Below, in pieces: positions 38,321 through 49,956 of a stretch of 64,000 nt of DNA; position 1 is the stretch's first letter, and each line of letters starts with the position of its first letter. The stretch is from Motacilla alba alba (lineage: Eukaryota > Chordata > Aves > Passeriformes > Motacillidae), in NCBI RefSeq assembly GCF_015832195.1, contig NC_052027.1:18636688-18700687 (forward strand), given 5' to 3'. The notes under the pieces were generated by a model. That model saw only the letters and a program-made list of their open reading frames with translations. It did not search any database and was not told the DNA's origin. The position numbers and the translations under genes were made by a program.

Positions 38321-40394
38321 AATATTTCCATGCTGGGAACTCCGTGGCTGGAGCGTGACCACGAATGGCACAATTTAGGAGCAGACTGAGATGAAGACAC
38401 GGCTGAGGTTCTTGGGAGGTTCCTGCCCCTCCCAGGCAGGGAAGGCTCTCCAGGGCTGGCATTAACTCAGCAGCCTGCAGCTCACAGATAACAAATTGCT
38501 ATCTGGGACTCTTGCTGGGCAAGAAAAAGCAGGACTCCTCTCGGGATGCAAATCACACCCCTGTGCTCCATGTCGAACTGAAAGGCTGCCAGATGCACAC
38601 ACTGGAGGAACTTTTCCTATTTCTTAGGTATCAACACATCTCTGATGCACAGGCTGTTGCAAATCCAACAGTCCTGGTGCCAGAAGAGTAAAATCACCAG
38701 TAAACTGAATAAAACACGCTGACATAGCTCACCAGCATAGAAATCATCTCAAAAACCAAAACCAATACTTCCAGAGAGAATCTAGAGGAACAAGGAACCC
38801 ATCTATTTCCTGTGGCCTATAGGCCCATCACTCTTTCCTCTGATATTTCAAACCTATTTTTATCTTATCCTGCATCTCCAGAAGTACTTTTCAGGAAGGC
38901 ATCAATTTATAAGTAGTTCAAGTGTGGCCTTCAGTAAATCCTAATTAGCTGAGTTTCAGAGGGCGTTTTGTTGTCAATGTAGTTACTGCTGCAACAGTGT
39001 CCCTGGAAAGACAAGATCCATCACTGCTGACACAACTCACTTCTAAAATAAATACTATGGCAGAGGCCAGGAAGATCTGTAGGCATCTCTGAAACACCCT
39101 TAGAGTTCAGAGCAGATGTTGCCAGTGTTTACACTTTTTAAACCACTGGGATATAAACACCTCACTATAAACACCACTGAAGTTTTGCTTTTCTTCTCTT
39201 CATTTTGTGTGTGTTTATTTTAGTGTTAAAAATGTTAACTTCCAGAATAAGGAAAATAGCAACAGATGTTTAACCTAAACAAAAACTGCTCCAGTGGAGT
39301 GTATTCCTTAAGCTGTTCTTTTGCTTTTGAACTATTAAAGCTATGATCTGATTAAATAACAATTACTGGAGAAGAGGGTGGGGAATATAAAGGGGACTGG
39401 AAAGAATCTTCCATAAATATTAGGTGTAATTACAATGAATTGAACTAATGAGCCAAAACTACACAGCAGCAAAACTTAGTGAACACAACACTCAGAAAGA
39501 TGCATTACATAAATAAAGCTTTGCATAAAATTTCATGGTCTTCATCAGAAGTTACCAATTGCTTCCAAAGAAAACAGTTATTACTGCAGAGAGCAGTGAA
39601 CAAGGTAAAGGATCCTGAAATGAAAAAGTTAAAGGATCCTGAAAGTTTGTTGTTTGTTTTTTTTTCCCCTTTTAAATGAGTTTTCTTGCTCTAACAAAGA
39701 AAGCATGGCATAAGAAAGAAGCTGGGAATTCAACTTCATGGAATCCCAGCTCTGTATTATTCAGCTCAATCTTCAGTAAAAGAGCTTAATCTGAATGAAT
39801 ATAAACATATTTGTGCAGGAAAGAAAAAGCAGGAAAAAGGAGAAACAAAGATATTAACAGTACAACAGGGAGCCCCTCCACTTCCTGAAGGGAAGAAATG
39901 TGGCCATGCTGGTTTAGGGATAGAAGACACTGTAATTTCCAAAGTGAGATTCAGCTGCCTGCGTTCTGGCCTGGCTTTTTTCTGAGCGCTGTGAACAGAT
40001 ATCTCCTTGGCCTGGGTACGCTCCTCATTGTTTCTTTCCTGACAACTCCAGCAAGTTTATTTTCTGAACGAACATGGAAAAAGCGTTCCTGCTGAATCAG
40101 AAAAAAAAAATTAAAAAAAAAAGAAAAAAGCTTGTGTGTGGCTACAGCAAAACCAGCCCCGCTGCCAAGCCGAATTAGCTCAGTGGTGCCTTTCTCTCCA
40201 GGCAAAGCCAAGCCATAACCGCTGCTCGCAGCCGCACGTAGAGAAAACTCCGCGCAGATTAACAAACTGCTGCTGCCCTGTTACCTCAGGCGCCTTCCCA
40301 GCAGGGCTCGGAGGGCTGGCAGGGGGAGGGCAGCGAGCCCCAGCCCCGCCGGACACTGCGGGCCTTGTGCAACGCCCGGGGCGGCGCTGGGGGC

Positions 40395-40756
40395 CGGGCG
40401 ATGGCCACGGCCCCGCGGGGACACGCCGGGCGATGGCCACGGCCCCGGCAGGGACACGCCGGGAGATGGCCACGGCCCCGGCAGGGACACGCCGGGCAGG
40501 GACACAGCCCCGCGGGGACACGCCGGGCAGGGACACGGCCCCGGCAGGGACACGCCGGGCGATGGCCACGGCCACGGCAGGGACACGCCGGGCGATGGCC
40601 ACGGCCACGGCAGGGACACGCCGGGCGATGGCCACGGCCACGGCTCCGGCAGGGACACGGCGGGAGATGGCCACGGCCCCGGCAGGGACACGCCGGGCGA
40701 TGGCCACGGCCCCGGCAGGGACACGCCGGGCGATGGCCACGGCCCCGCGGGGACAC
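40395..40756. repeat. 33-bp GC-rich minisatellite near exon 1
   Basis: About 11 copies of a unit built from GGGCGATGGCCACGGCCCCG and GCAGGGACACGCC, with some shortened copies. The unit is a multiple of three, so frames stay open on both strands and yield 11-residue repeats (GTRRAMATAPA in one). Lies about 440 bases into intron 1 from the exon 1 donor and is CpG-dense. No start, splice or family evidence supports a real protein. Confidence 0.95.
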
Positions 40757-40920
40757 GGCGGACGCTCGGCCCCACGCGTGTCCGGCCGCGGCCCAGCCCC
40801 GCGGCGCCGGGACAGACGGACAAACCCCAGACGGACAAACCCCCGCCCGCCCCCCGGCCTTCAGTGCCAGCAGTGCTGCCGGCCAGGGAAAGGAAAGTTG
40901 GCACTGAAAACGCGGGTTGT

Positions 40921-40985
40921 GAAAAAAAAAAATTAAAAAAAAATAAAAAAAGAACAGAAGAAAATCACAAAGAAAGAAAGAAAGA
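40921..40985. repeat. A-rich run and GAAA repeat
   Basis: A11, TTA9, TA7 and a terminal AAAGAAAGAAAGAAAG. Low-complexity sequence between the 33-bp array and exon 1. Confidence 0.85.
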
Positions 40986-41199
40986 TATCCCTGCCCTGGT
41001 AACAAAGCTCTGACAACGGCCCGCGGGGCGTCCCGCACCGGCGATCTCCAAACACATCCCCGCTGACAAACAGCAGCGAGGGGCGCTCGGATATGGATCC
41101 ATCCCTGGAAGGGATCCATCCGTCCCCGTGCGAGGGACCGGGGATCGGTTCCTCCGCGCGCGAGAGCACCACTGATTTCCCGCGGCCAGGCACTGTTAC

Positions 41200-41281
41200 C
41201 TTCGTAGCACAGGATGCCGATATTGTTGTTCATCTTGTCCAAGTACTGGTAGTTCAACAGGTCCATCCTCATAAACAGCAT
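41200..41281 (-). CDS. VGLL4: VGLL4 coding exon 1 (start codon)
   Basis: Encodes residues 1-27 plus the first base of Gly28, beginning MLFMRMDLLNYQYLDKM and ending ILCYE. It matches the human isoform with Lys5 replaced by Arg. The start is well bounded: the codon directly before the ATG (41284-41282) is an in-frame TAA. That ATG has a weak context (T at -3), as does Met4; Met6 has A at -3 and G at +4, a strong context, so some protein may start at residue 6. The donor is GTAACAG, beginning at 41199. The exon must extend upstream as 5' UTR into the CpG island, but the transcription start cannot be fixed from sequence alone. Confidence 0.95.
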
Positions 41282-41800
41282 TTATCGGGCTGGCGGAGAC
41301 GAGCGGCTCCGGGAGGGGGAGGCAGACGCTGCCGAGGCGCTCCCGGCTCGCAAAGCCCAGCAGAGGCCCAGCCTGGAGCGGGTCGGGAAGGGGGAGCGGG
41401 CTCCGGCAGCCCGGGCAACGCGAGGGGAGCGCGCTGCGGGCCGCGGGGCGGGAGCCGTGCGGGGGCTTCCCGGGGGTTCTTCCAAGTTTTAAAAAATAAT
41501 AATAATTAAAAATAAGAGCGCAAAAGCAAAGCGAAGGCGGCGGGGCAGGGCAGGCAGGGAGGGAGGAGGGCGCAGCCTGCTGCGAGCGCCGGCGCTGACA
41601 GCGGCAGTGGCCGGCACTGCCCGCCGGGCCCCGCTCCGAGCCCGCTGCCCTCAGAGCCCGGCCCGCCCCGCGCAGGCGCCGCCGGCCGGCCGCGGGTGCT
41701 TTGTGCGCCGCGGGGCCCGGCGGGGAGCAGCGGGGAAGGAGGGGACGGGCGAAGGAGGGAGGGCACGGCCGCGTCAGAGCCGCTCGCACAGGAAACAGCG

Positions 41801-41845
41801 GCGGCAGCAGCAGCAGGAGGAGGAGGAGGAGGAGGAGGCGGCGGC
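41801..41845. repeat. (GCA)n(GGA)n trinucleotide run in the CpG island
   Basis: GGCAGCAGCAGCA followed by about nine GGA units and GGCGGCGG. Sits upstream of VGLL4 exon 1, possibly in its 5' UTR or promoter. Confidence 0.9.
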
Positions 41846-42042
41846 TGCGAGGGGAGGAAGCGGCGCTGAGGGGCCTCCTCCGGGCACGGGCGGCAGCGCG
41901 GCGGCTCGGGGGCGGGTGCCGAGCCTGCTGCTCAAACTGATTCTGCCTCCGTGCGCTCCCCAGCACGGCCCCAGCGCCTCGCAGCGAGAAGTAATGCGGC
42001 GCTACAGCAACAGCAGCCATGGAATCACGGCGTGGCATCACA

Positions 42043-42248
42043 GGAATGACAAATGGAATCACAGGAATGAGAGAGACAAAATAAAAGGCGTGAGGCAATG
42101 GCCACTGTCCCGTGCATGTAGTTTATATATAAATAGTTTTAAAAGGTTTCTCTCTCTCCATATAAACAGGCATCGCACGCATTGCTACAGTTCTACCAGG
42201 GCACAGCCAGATCGGATTTTTTAAGGGCTATTAGTGGTTAAACATTCC
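42043..42248. promoter_or_regulatory. Possible TEAD (M-CAT) sites in the VGLL4 promoter
   Basis: Two GGAATG cores at 42043-42048 and 42064-42069 are 21 bases apart (about two helical turns), and an ACATTCC core sits at 42242-42248. CATTCC/GGAATG is the TEAD-binding core. Short motifs occur often by chance; the spacing and position are the only extra support. Confidence 0.35.
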
Positions 42249-44402
42249 GGGCTCTGGCTCTTTAGCAGCTGCCAAAGCTCCGGCTGAGATGACAGAGACG
42301 CGGAGGCTGGAGCTGCTGCAGCTCTCTCATCTCAGCATGCGGGCTGCCCTTCTGCAGCCCCCGCCTGCGGCTCAGGGCTCTCAGACAGATGTGTGCCACT
42401 CGTCCTGACGCGGCAGAACGAACATCTGGGCGGGTGGCAGCGTGTGCCAACCTGATGGGCACCAGCTCGCGTTTCCTGCGGCTCATCAGCACCTGGCTGA
42501 TACAAGATGAGAAATAAAAAAGGTAATGGAATCCTAATGTTCCCTCTGCCCTCCTCAGCTTGGAGCACAATTCATCCCTGCCTGTCTGGGATGGGGAATC
42601 TTCATGGTGCACACAAGGGCAGAACCAGTAGAAAACTTCAACTTCCACCCTGAGAATTTCTCCCCTCTGCTAGAGAAGGGGAAGGGATGACATGACAAGG
42701 GCAACTCAGGGAGTGACACTCTGTGATGGCATTTTGAGAGTCACTGCTTGAATGCTCTGGGTATTTTGGTAAGAACAGGTAGCTTCAATTCACTGCTGGT
42801 GTCCACTGAATATTCTAAGATTGCCTATGACATAAAAAAGGTTTCTCCCCACTTCAGATACACAGTGCTGAAGTAACAGCACATTTCTTAAACAGTATCT
42901 AATAAAAAGTTTTGCAAAAGTTGCAAGCACACAGACCAAAGCAGCGCATGCTACTTTCTAGAGAGAGAAACATCTTTAATAAAGAGTAGCGTATGGTGAT
43001 TCTTAAGCAGGGCATGAGAAGTTTTGCATACTCAGAGATATTCTACACCAATCCATCAAATTAAAACAGCCATCTAATAAAGACAGCAAGAGAAATCTGA
43101 GCCCTCTAAGATATAAACAACCACAAAAATCCACACCTACAACATTAAATAAGAGAGGCACATTTCTTCAGCATGAAGTGCAAGTTCCTCACCAATGTGG
43201 GGACAATATTTTGATATGTACAGTTTTTTTACATAGAGAGCATCCCTGAATTCACAGGAATGCAACACATTTATCTGGTGCTTGGGAAGGACAAGAAGAT
43301 AAGTATTTGATTTTTTTCACTTTAAAATACTTGGATTTTTGTGGGAAGTGCAGGTGATGAGGAAGAAAACACTATTTAAACTCCTTCAGAGCAGAGTTCT
43401 GTGAGACAGGGGGCACATGGCCATTACACATCCCAGGCCAATTTGAATTCTCTATATTCAAAGTTACATATTTCTTCAAGCTGTTTGGAAAAGTGTGGTT
43501 GGGTGCTGTCCAGAAACCACTGACTACTCAGGAGTGCTGTCCAGACACTAATAAAGGAGTTAATTCTTCTTTATTAGACCAGCAGTCACCGGTGTGCAGG
43601 TTTTCAGACAGTAATGATCCTTGTTAGGTGAATGGCTTTCAGCATTTCAGTACAAACTCTGATTGGACTTGTCAAGTGTTGCATAATGAGCATGCTTCAC
43701 AATAAATAATAATAAACTCTACCAAACATCAAGAGCTTTTTGAACTTCTAAATTTAAATATCTATGCTGCAAACAAGGCAATGCCTAGTGAAAAAGTGGG
43801 GGAGGAATTTTCAGTGTAAACATATCCCTTACACTGCATTTTAAACCCAAAATCCATTCTTAGGAAAACTTTCTTTGAAAGAAATTTTTATCAGCTGAAC
43901 AAACCCCAGTCCAGCAGACATTAACCTCAAATCCTGACAGGGTCAGTGTAAAGTACTCGGTTCCTGTCAGCAAATTCTCAATTCAGATTGCCGCTCATCG
44001 CTCTGAGAGACCTTCCACTGAACTGAAACCAAGGATCAGTGCAGCAGTGGCCGGCAAAAAAGGCTGCTTTTCATCAGTTCCTGCTACATCCCCATAGCTG
44101 CGAGCACAGCCGAGCTGAGGCATCTCTGCCTCTCACAGTCTGCAGCTTTTCCTCCAGGATCGCACCCTCCCTGCTCCGGAGCGAATCCCAGCCCCGGGAT
44201 CCGCTGGGAACGCGCTGAACTTTAACTTAACGCAACAGCAGCCTCTAGAGGAGACGGGAAAGGCACGGCTGGGATGACACGGGATTGATCCTGATCATCC
44301 CCAGAGCAGGGCAGAGCCTTCAGCCTCTCGGGGATCCGCTGCACTTAACGCAGAAAGCAAATTCGGTCTGCACACAGCAACGGCTCAGCACCTCGGAACA
44401 CA

Positions 44403-44433
44403 CAAAAAGCAAAGCAAAGCAAAGCAAAGCAAG
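44403..44433. repeat. (AAAGC)n microsatellite
   Basis: About six AAAGC/CAAAG units. Confidence 0.92.
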
Positions 44434-47271
44434 GTAGCAAGGTACCTGCAAGAAGAGCAGGTAAATCGCCACTGCAAAGCACCACTTGATATAAAAGTAA
44501 ATCCTTACAACTCTGTGTTATTCACCTGGATTTTTGTAGGGAAAATTCTTAATATATCAAGTCTGTGATATCAGATGTGACAGTGAGAGTTTGTATGGGG
44601 TTTAGAGCATTTGAACAAGCACTGAGCTGCTCTAGAGCATTACAAACATACAGGGAGATGCTTTTTTCTGTGCCTCTTCCCTTCTCGACCCTCTCCTCTC
44701 TCACAAGTGCTGCTGCCTCAGGCAGTGCTGAAGAGCCTGAGAAAATAAAATTCCTTTGGTGCCTGCACTCCACAACATCTTCCAGGGGGAAAATGGGCAA
44801 CACTGGCTGAGAATCAACCCCGCCGATGGGAGACAACTGAAATTGCACGCGTGAAGATCATCAGCAGAGAGCAACTATTGAAACAGTGACCAGTTCTGCA
44901 ACTGAGAGAAAAAATAGTATTTACAGAGGCGAGACACACTCTGCTGTGTCTGTGTGGCCACACAGTGCTGCTCAGCATAATTGCACTTCTGAGCTGATAA
45001 TTATCAGCTGCAGCTCCTCAGGTCAGGCTGGCACCTACTGGAACCTCAACGCACACCGAGGAGGAGGTGGAGGAATAAAGCAAGAACAGTTAAAAACAGC
45101 TTTTACCTTTTTTCTCACCCCAAGAAAAGAGCAAATTCGAGCTGAGGGTTGCTAGGTGGCGATGTGCCTGAAGGAAAAGGCTTTTCTTTTTCCACGCACT
45201 CCACGGCAGTGGGTGGGAAAAGCTGCCCTCAACATCCCTGTTCTTACGTTCGTTAGAGTGCGCTGCACAGGAAAAAGGTGAAACAAAAATTCTCCTTGAA
45301 GCAGGATGGGGTGTTTGCTTTGAAAGCCATTCAGGTGCGATGAGGAAATCCAGTTAAAATGGATTGAACACACAGCAAGCCCAGAAATGGATGACAAGGA
45401 AAATGACATTTCAAGTTCCTTGCAAGCAGCAATCTCCCAGCTGTGCCTCTGAGATCCACAAGCACAGCTCTTCCCTCAGTGAGTCACATAGCACAAAAAT
45501 AACTTCACACACTTCTTACAAAGCATTAAGCACTCACAACTGCACCAGTGAACAGAAGATACCAAAACACACATCATTCCCATGTGCATTCTTCCACTTG
45601 TTTTCCTTAATCATAAGTTGCATTGCAAATAGATTTTTATCACACCCAACTACCTGTTCCCTTAAAATAAATCAATAATTAAAGAAAGCCCCATCAGGTA
45701 GGGCATCTCTGAGTCCAAGCTGGTGCCTTCCTGTTTGACCTGTCCCCTGTTTAAGGTTTCAACCATGTGCCAGACATTATAGAACACAAAAGATGACTTT
45801 TAAATTATCACTGGAGCTTCTCGAGCCCAAAATAGGAAGCTTACACCCAATATTGTAACAAAAGAACTTGTGCGTTCTGTCATTCTTGTCATAACCTAAA
45901 CTTAGGGAATGCTGCTTAAAACTCCCAAACACAGCATTATCTAGTGAGGAAATCTGTTTATGAGTGTGCGAGTGCCACAAAGTGCTGGGTAGCTCACACT
46001 GGAATCTCCAGAGAACAAAATGCCAGGGAAAGCAAAAATACAGAGATGCCAAAGAGTGTCTGGAGCTGCAAGCACTCGTAGGGCCCAGGAATAGATGGTA
46101 ATGGCTTGTCTGGACCGGCAGACGGACTTTTTTTAATATCTTTTTTAAATGCCTTGCTGCACTGCAGTTCTTATTCTGTACTACTCATTTCTTTAAAGAC
46201 ACACAGATTTCAAGCAGCATCTCACCGTGGTGGTAAATAAAAACTTCAGATCACTCGTTTGTAAATATTGAGTGATTTAGGACCAGCTATTTCATACCAG
46301 ATCAGAAATTTCCAAGGTGTTTATCAACTCAAAAAGCTTTTGGTTAATTAAAGCCTGCCCTCAGCAGCAGGAGTCATTTACCTCCCACCCCAAACTAAAC
46401 ACACCTGCTGTCCTTCCACAGCCTTTTCCAGGTGGGAATTTGGGCCATGAAAGGCAGAATCCAAGGCAGGGCACACACAAAGCTTCCCTTGTAGTTTGGA
46501 GGTTTTTTTGGCAAAAAAAAAATATTTACTTCTGGGTGAATATATAAAATAGGCTCAGAGATGCTGGGTGAGGCCCCTGGTTTATCAAGAATATTTTCCA
46601 TTTCTCACTGGTATCTTGGAGCTCTCAATTTGCTGGTGTGTTTCTCTTTTTGTTTTCTTAGGCTGGGCTGAGAACACTTCAAAAATGCAGCTAAAGCACA
46701 CAACAGATAAATCTAGTTTATCTGGGTGGGAAAATGGTTATGTGCTAATTAAAAACTTGATAATCTTTTCTGTTATTTGCATACTAATTTAAATTTCTGA
46801 GGGGTTGATGATAATCACAAACATAATTCAACACGAACTACAAAGAGTCTGAAACACCACCAGAGCCTCCAGATGCAAACAGTGAAGTGCAAACCTTGCC
46901 ATGCCCTGACATTGTGTTAGCAGGGCAAAAAATTACTTTCTGTTCTTCCAATAGGAGAAATGAGAGGATAAAAAAAAAAAAAGAAAATTAAAGAAAGGAG
47001 AGATTACTAAAGAAAAAATGCCAGTTTTAAGTCAGCTTGATGCTCAGGCATCTAAACCACTTTTAACTTAGGAAAATGAGGAGCCAGACTGTGTTTAGAG
47101 GTTAGATTGCAAAATTACCGTGTGTATCCCTCAGCTCTGGGAAGAAGCAAATCCAGTTTCCAGAAGCCACTAATTGCAGGGTTTAGAAATAAAGCAGAGA
47201 GCTCTAAGATTGCTAAAGTCTTTGAAAACATTTCCCCTTATAGCTCGCTTGGCAAGACATGAAATACACTT

Positions 47272-47299
47272 TTTTATATAAATATATATATATATATAA
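47272..47299. repeat. (TA)n microsatellite
   Basis: Alternating TA run interrupted by AAATA. Confidence 0.9.
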
Positions 47300-47696
47300 A
47301 TGTGCATGGCCTAATTGAGCTTAGGTATTAACATATGTAAATCTGTGGAGCTGACCTTTGCTTGCACACAGACTGAATGTTCCAATAATTATAATCACCT
47401 TATAAAGGATACAAAACCAGGATTCTCAATGCTGTCCCATGCACTAAAATCAATCACAACTTCTCTGACGAAATGGAATCATTTTGGCTTCTACACATCA
47501 CAGCAATTACTTATCCTAAATTTTAAGACTGAAATATTAATAAGTGGCTATTGCAAAACCCAATTATGTCACTTGCAACTTTTTCCATTAAATTAAAATG
47601 AAATTTCATTTGAGCTCTAAGGCTATTCTTTTCCAATTGAGGGTCTTGTTCTCTATTATTTCAAAAGTATTTGACCTTAATAATATTTTTTACCAC

Positions 47697-47790
47697 ACCT
47701 AAAAAAAACCAACAAAAAACCCCACCCAAACAAAAAACCTCCACAAACAAACAAAAAAACCCCAAAACAAAAACAAACCCAACCTTAAAC
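47697..47790. repeat. A/C-rich low-complexity run
   Basis: Runs of AAAAAACC and CAAACAAA over about 90 bases, the same type as at 8252. Confidence 0.85.
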
Positions 47791-49956
47791 ACATTCTCAC
47801 TTATCCCAAATTTTAGTGCTCACAAAAACCCAGCCACTCAAAAAGCCTTTGCTCAGGATGCTGAGGGGTGTCCTCTAGATTGTTAGAAGAAAAAAGAAGA
47901 AAGAAAACAAGAAAAAGAACAATGTCCTTGCATTATTTAAAGTATGAATACAAGAAGAGCATGTTTCAGTATATAAACACATCATATTGTATATTATTTA
48001 TTCACACACAGATGTGTGCAGGGTTCTGTAGGACACAAGTGGAATGTTACAAATGGCCCTAATCCCATTAAGTCCTGCAGAGGATGCCCTTGTTGTCCAG
48101 AAGCACAAATTCAGGTCTCAGAAATAGAGAAATAATAGGGAAAACCTGACAAAAGCAGCCCCAAAAGCCCTCCCTGTTCCCAAGGGGAACAGCTGCTCTC
48201 CAGGCAGGACAAGGACTGGCACTGAATGGAGGCTGAAACCCCTTTTCCAAAGGATCAAAGTTACCATTTCCAATCCTACAGGTACATTTTCCTTCCAAAA
48301 ATGAAACCCTGAGAATGCTGAAAATTCCCCACCAAAACTATTTTGCAGTGGAATCAGCTTTTTTTATTGTGCTTTCGCTGTTTTCTCTTTAAAAATAAAT
48401 GAAAAAAGAAGGATTTTTTCATGTTTTGGATTAAAAAAAGACATTTATTTGTTATTAACTCCCAGCTTTCTGACAAACCAGTAAAGTCTATATTTACATT
48501 TCCCATCACTTCCCCCCTGCCAGCTCCGCCCTGGTTTTCTTAGGGATCACACAACCACATTTCAAAGCAGAGACTGTTCTTTAAACCCAATATTTGGCTT
48601 TTAATTTACCGAAAAGTCAAAAATCTCCTTAATTTACTAAAAATTTCCCTTAATTTACCAGAAAGTCATCAAAATCTCCCTCTGGTGAGCACTGCCCATG
48701 CCACAGCTTGTCCTCAAGGCCGTGAGGAACCTCAGGTGCTGCAGGAATTTGCAGTGACCACAACCTGAGCTTTGTCATGTTTTAGCACTTGCTTGTTTTT
48801 TGCCCAGAGGCAGAGAGGAAAGGATCACAGCTACCAAATTTTAACCACGAGGAAAGCCTTGGCTGTTCAGGTTTGTGGGTTTTATATCAGGTTTTTCACA
48901 TCAGGTTTTTTCCCCCAAGGCTGACATCCACCCCCCCTTCACTTCGTGAAATTCAGCATTTCCCCAAAAGTGACAAATATTCCACAACATCCCCAAAATT
49001 TCCTCAGCCTTTTAAAATATTTTCCATCTTAACATCCCCTTTCACTCACTTCAAGCTACTCTCTCTCTCCTTCCAACAATCCCAACACCTTCCTCAAGCT
49101 GTGTTCTCCAGCCACCCTAAAGCCATTCCTCTCTTCCTGAACCAATCAATCCCACCTCACCCAGAGCCCCCCATCCTGCCTCACCACAATTTCCTAATCA
49201 AAGATTAATTCTTCATTAATTAGGCTTTAAAATTCCCTGTTTCCCTCCAGAGCAGCCCCAGCACAGGCCAAGGCACACACAACACCATTAGATACTGAGT
49301 CGTGGGATGCTGAAATCCCAAAAATGAAGTGGCAGATCACACTCTCAGGGTACCCCCTTAACTCTCCCTGTCGTGGTTCATTTCCTATTGACTTTTTATT
49401 TCCTTTCTCTTGAGCCACAGGTGCTCTCAGATCCATGAACTCAGTGTTTGCTTCTCTAACCCAGTGATATTCCACCTTCTTTCCAAAAAGCTGGAAAAAC
49501 AGATGTCCTGGCTGCACTGCAGTTCACATCTGCCTTCTTCCAGGGCAAAGGGGGAAAAAAGGCATTATTTTGGGACAGGACTGGAGGCTAAAGAGGAAGA
49601 AGTCCTAATGGTCCCAGCAGCTCACTGAGATTAAATTCCCCTATAAACAAATCTCAACTCCCAAGCAAGAAAAAGAAAAAAAAATCAGCTGTAGGTGCTG
49701 AGCTGGGCTAATTACGTAAATCAGATTGCTGCCAAAAATTCTGGGCTTGTTGCTTGCAGAAGCTGGAGGAATTGAAGTGTCATATGAAAATGATTGCTGG
49801 GGCTGGGCCAGGCCAGCGAAAGGAGGAATCACATCCCTGGTGTGAGGCACTGATTCGCTGCAAGGATGATAAACAGAGACAGGCGTGCACCAACAAGCAC
49901 CAAAGCGGGCACCAAAGCAGGGCATGAGCCTCTGCAGCAAAGCTCCCGGCTCACGG

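Larger units (their letters stand above)
20911..41199 (-). other. VGLL4: VGLL4 intron 1
   Basis: About 20.3 kb, the longest visible intron and the commonest place for cis-regulatory elements in such genes. It holds small arrays next to exon 2, a 66-base duplication (24668-24799), a 27-base repeat (29551-29680), CR1 pieces (34414-34643 plus strand; 37870-38045 minus strand), and a 33-base GC-rich array near exon 1. The segments 21400-24100, 25000-29000, 30700-34000 and 35150-37550 are mostly AT-rich, with no recognised repeat or exon; whether they are conserved cannot be told from one sequence. Confidence 0.9.
1677..41281 (-). other. VGLL4: VGLL4 locus, exons 1-4 of the MLFM-type isoform (3' end outside window)
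   Basis: Four minus-strand exons (41281-41200, 20910-20724, 5556-5334, 1791-1677) join in frame into 202 complete codons that align end to end with recalled human VGLL4, a nuclear cofactor that binds TEAD factors through C-terminal Tondu motifs and competes with YAP/TAZ. All visible splice sites are GT-AG and the phases agree: exon 1 ends after one base of a Gly codon, exon 2 after two bases of a Leu codon, exon 3 on a codon boundary, exon 4 after one base. Visible introns are about 20.3, 15.2 and 3.5 kb. The Tondu exon was not found in 1-1676, so it should lie further left. The alternative human first exon starting METPLD was not found either, but a 66-base exon could escape reading by eye. 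No frameshift or internal stop is seen, so the gene looks intact here. Confidence 0.96.
41200..42450 (-). promoter_or_regulatory. VGLL4: CpG-island promoter region of the VGLL4 MLFM-type transcript
   Basis: From the start codon to about 42450 the sequence is very G+C- and CpG-rich, with many GC-box-like GGGCGG/CCGCCC cores and no clear TATA box near the coding start, the usual form of a broad housekeeping-type promoter. A 300-codon minus frame overlapping the VGLL4 start in another frame (about 41196-42098) is best explained by the lack of stop codons in GC-rich DNA. Two GGAATG cores (42043, 42064) and one CATTCC core (42243) are possible TEAD sites. The exact transcription start is not visible. 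Confidence 0.75.
42450..49950. other. Upstream region without recognised genes
   Basis: AT-rich sequence beyond the CpG island. It contains an (AAAGC)n run, a (TA)n run, an A/C-rich run, and a loose ~31-bp repeat of TTAATTTAC at about 48601-48670. No exon, LTR or CR1 was recognised. It may be intergenic or the intron behind a more distant VGLL4 first exon. Confidence 0.6.

Noticed and set aside
40136..41281. Frames of 180-331 codons across the 33-bp array
   Set aside because: The repeat unit is divisible by three and stop-free in several frames. Only the first 27 codons of the longest minus frame, which starts at 41281, are VGLL4; the rest reads through the donor into intron.
41196..42098. 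300-codon minus-strand frame across the CpG island
   Set aside because: It overlaps VGLL4 exon 1 in another frame, has low-complexity Pro/Leu/Arg composition, and GC-rich DNA lacks stop codons by chance.
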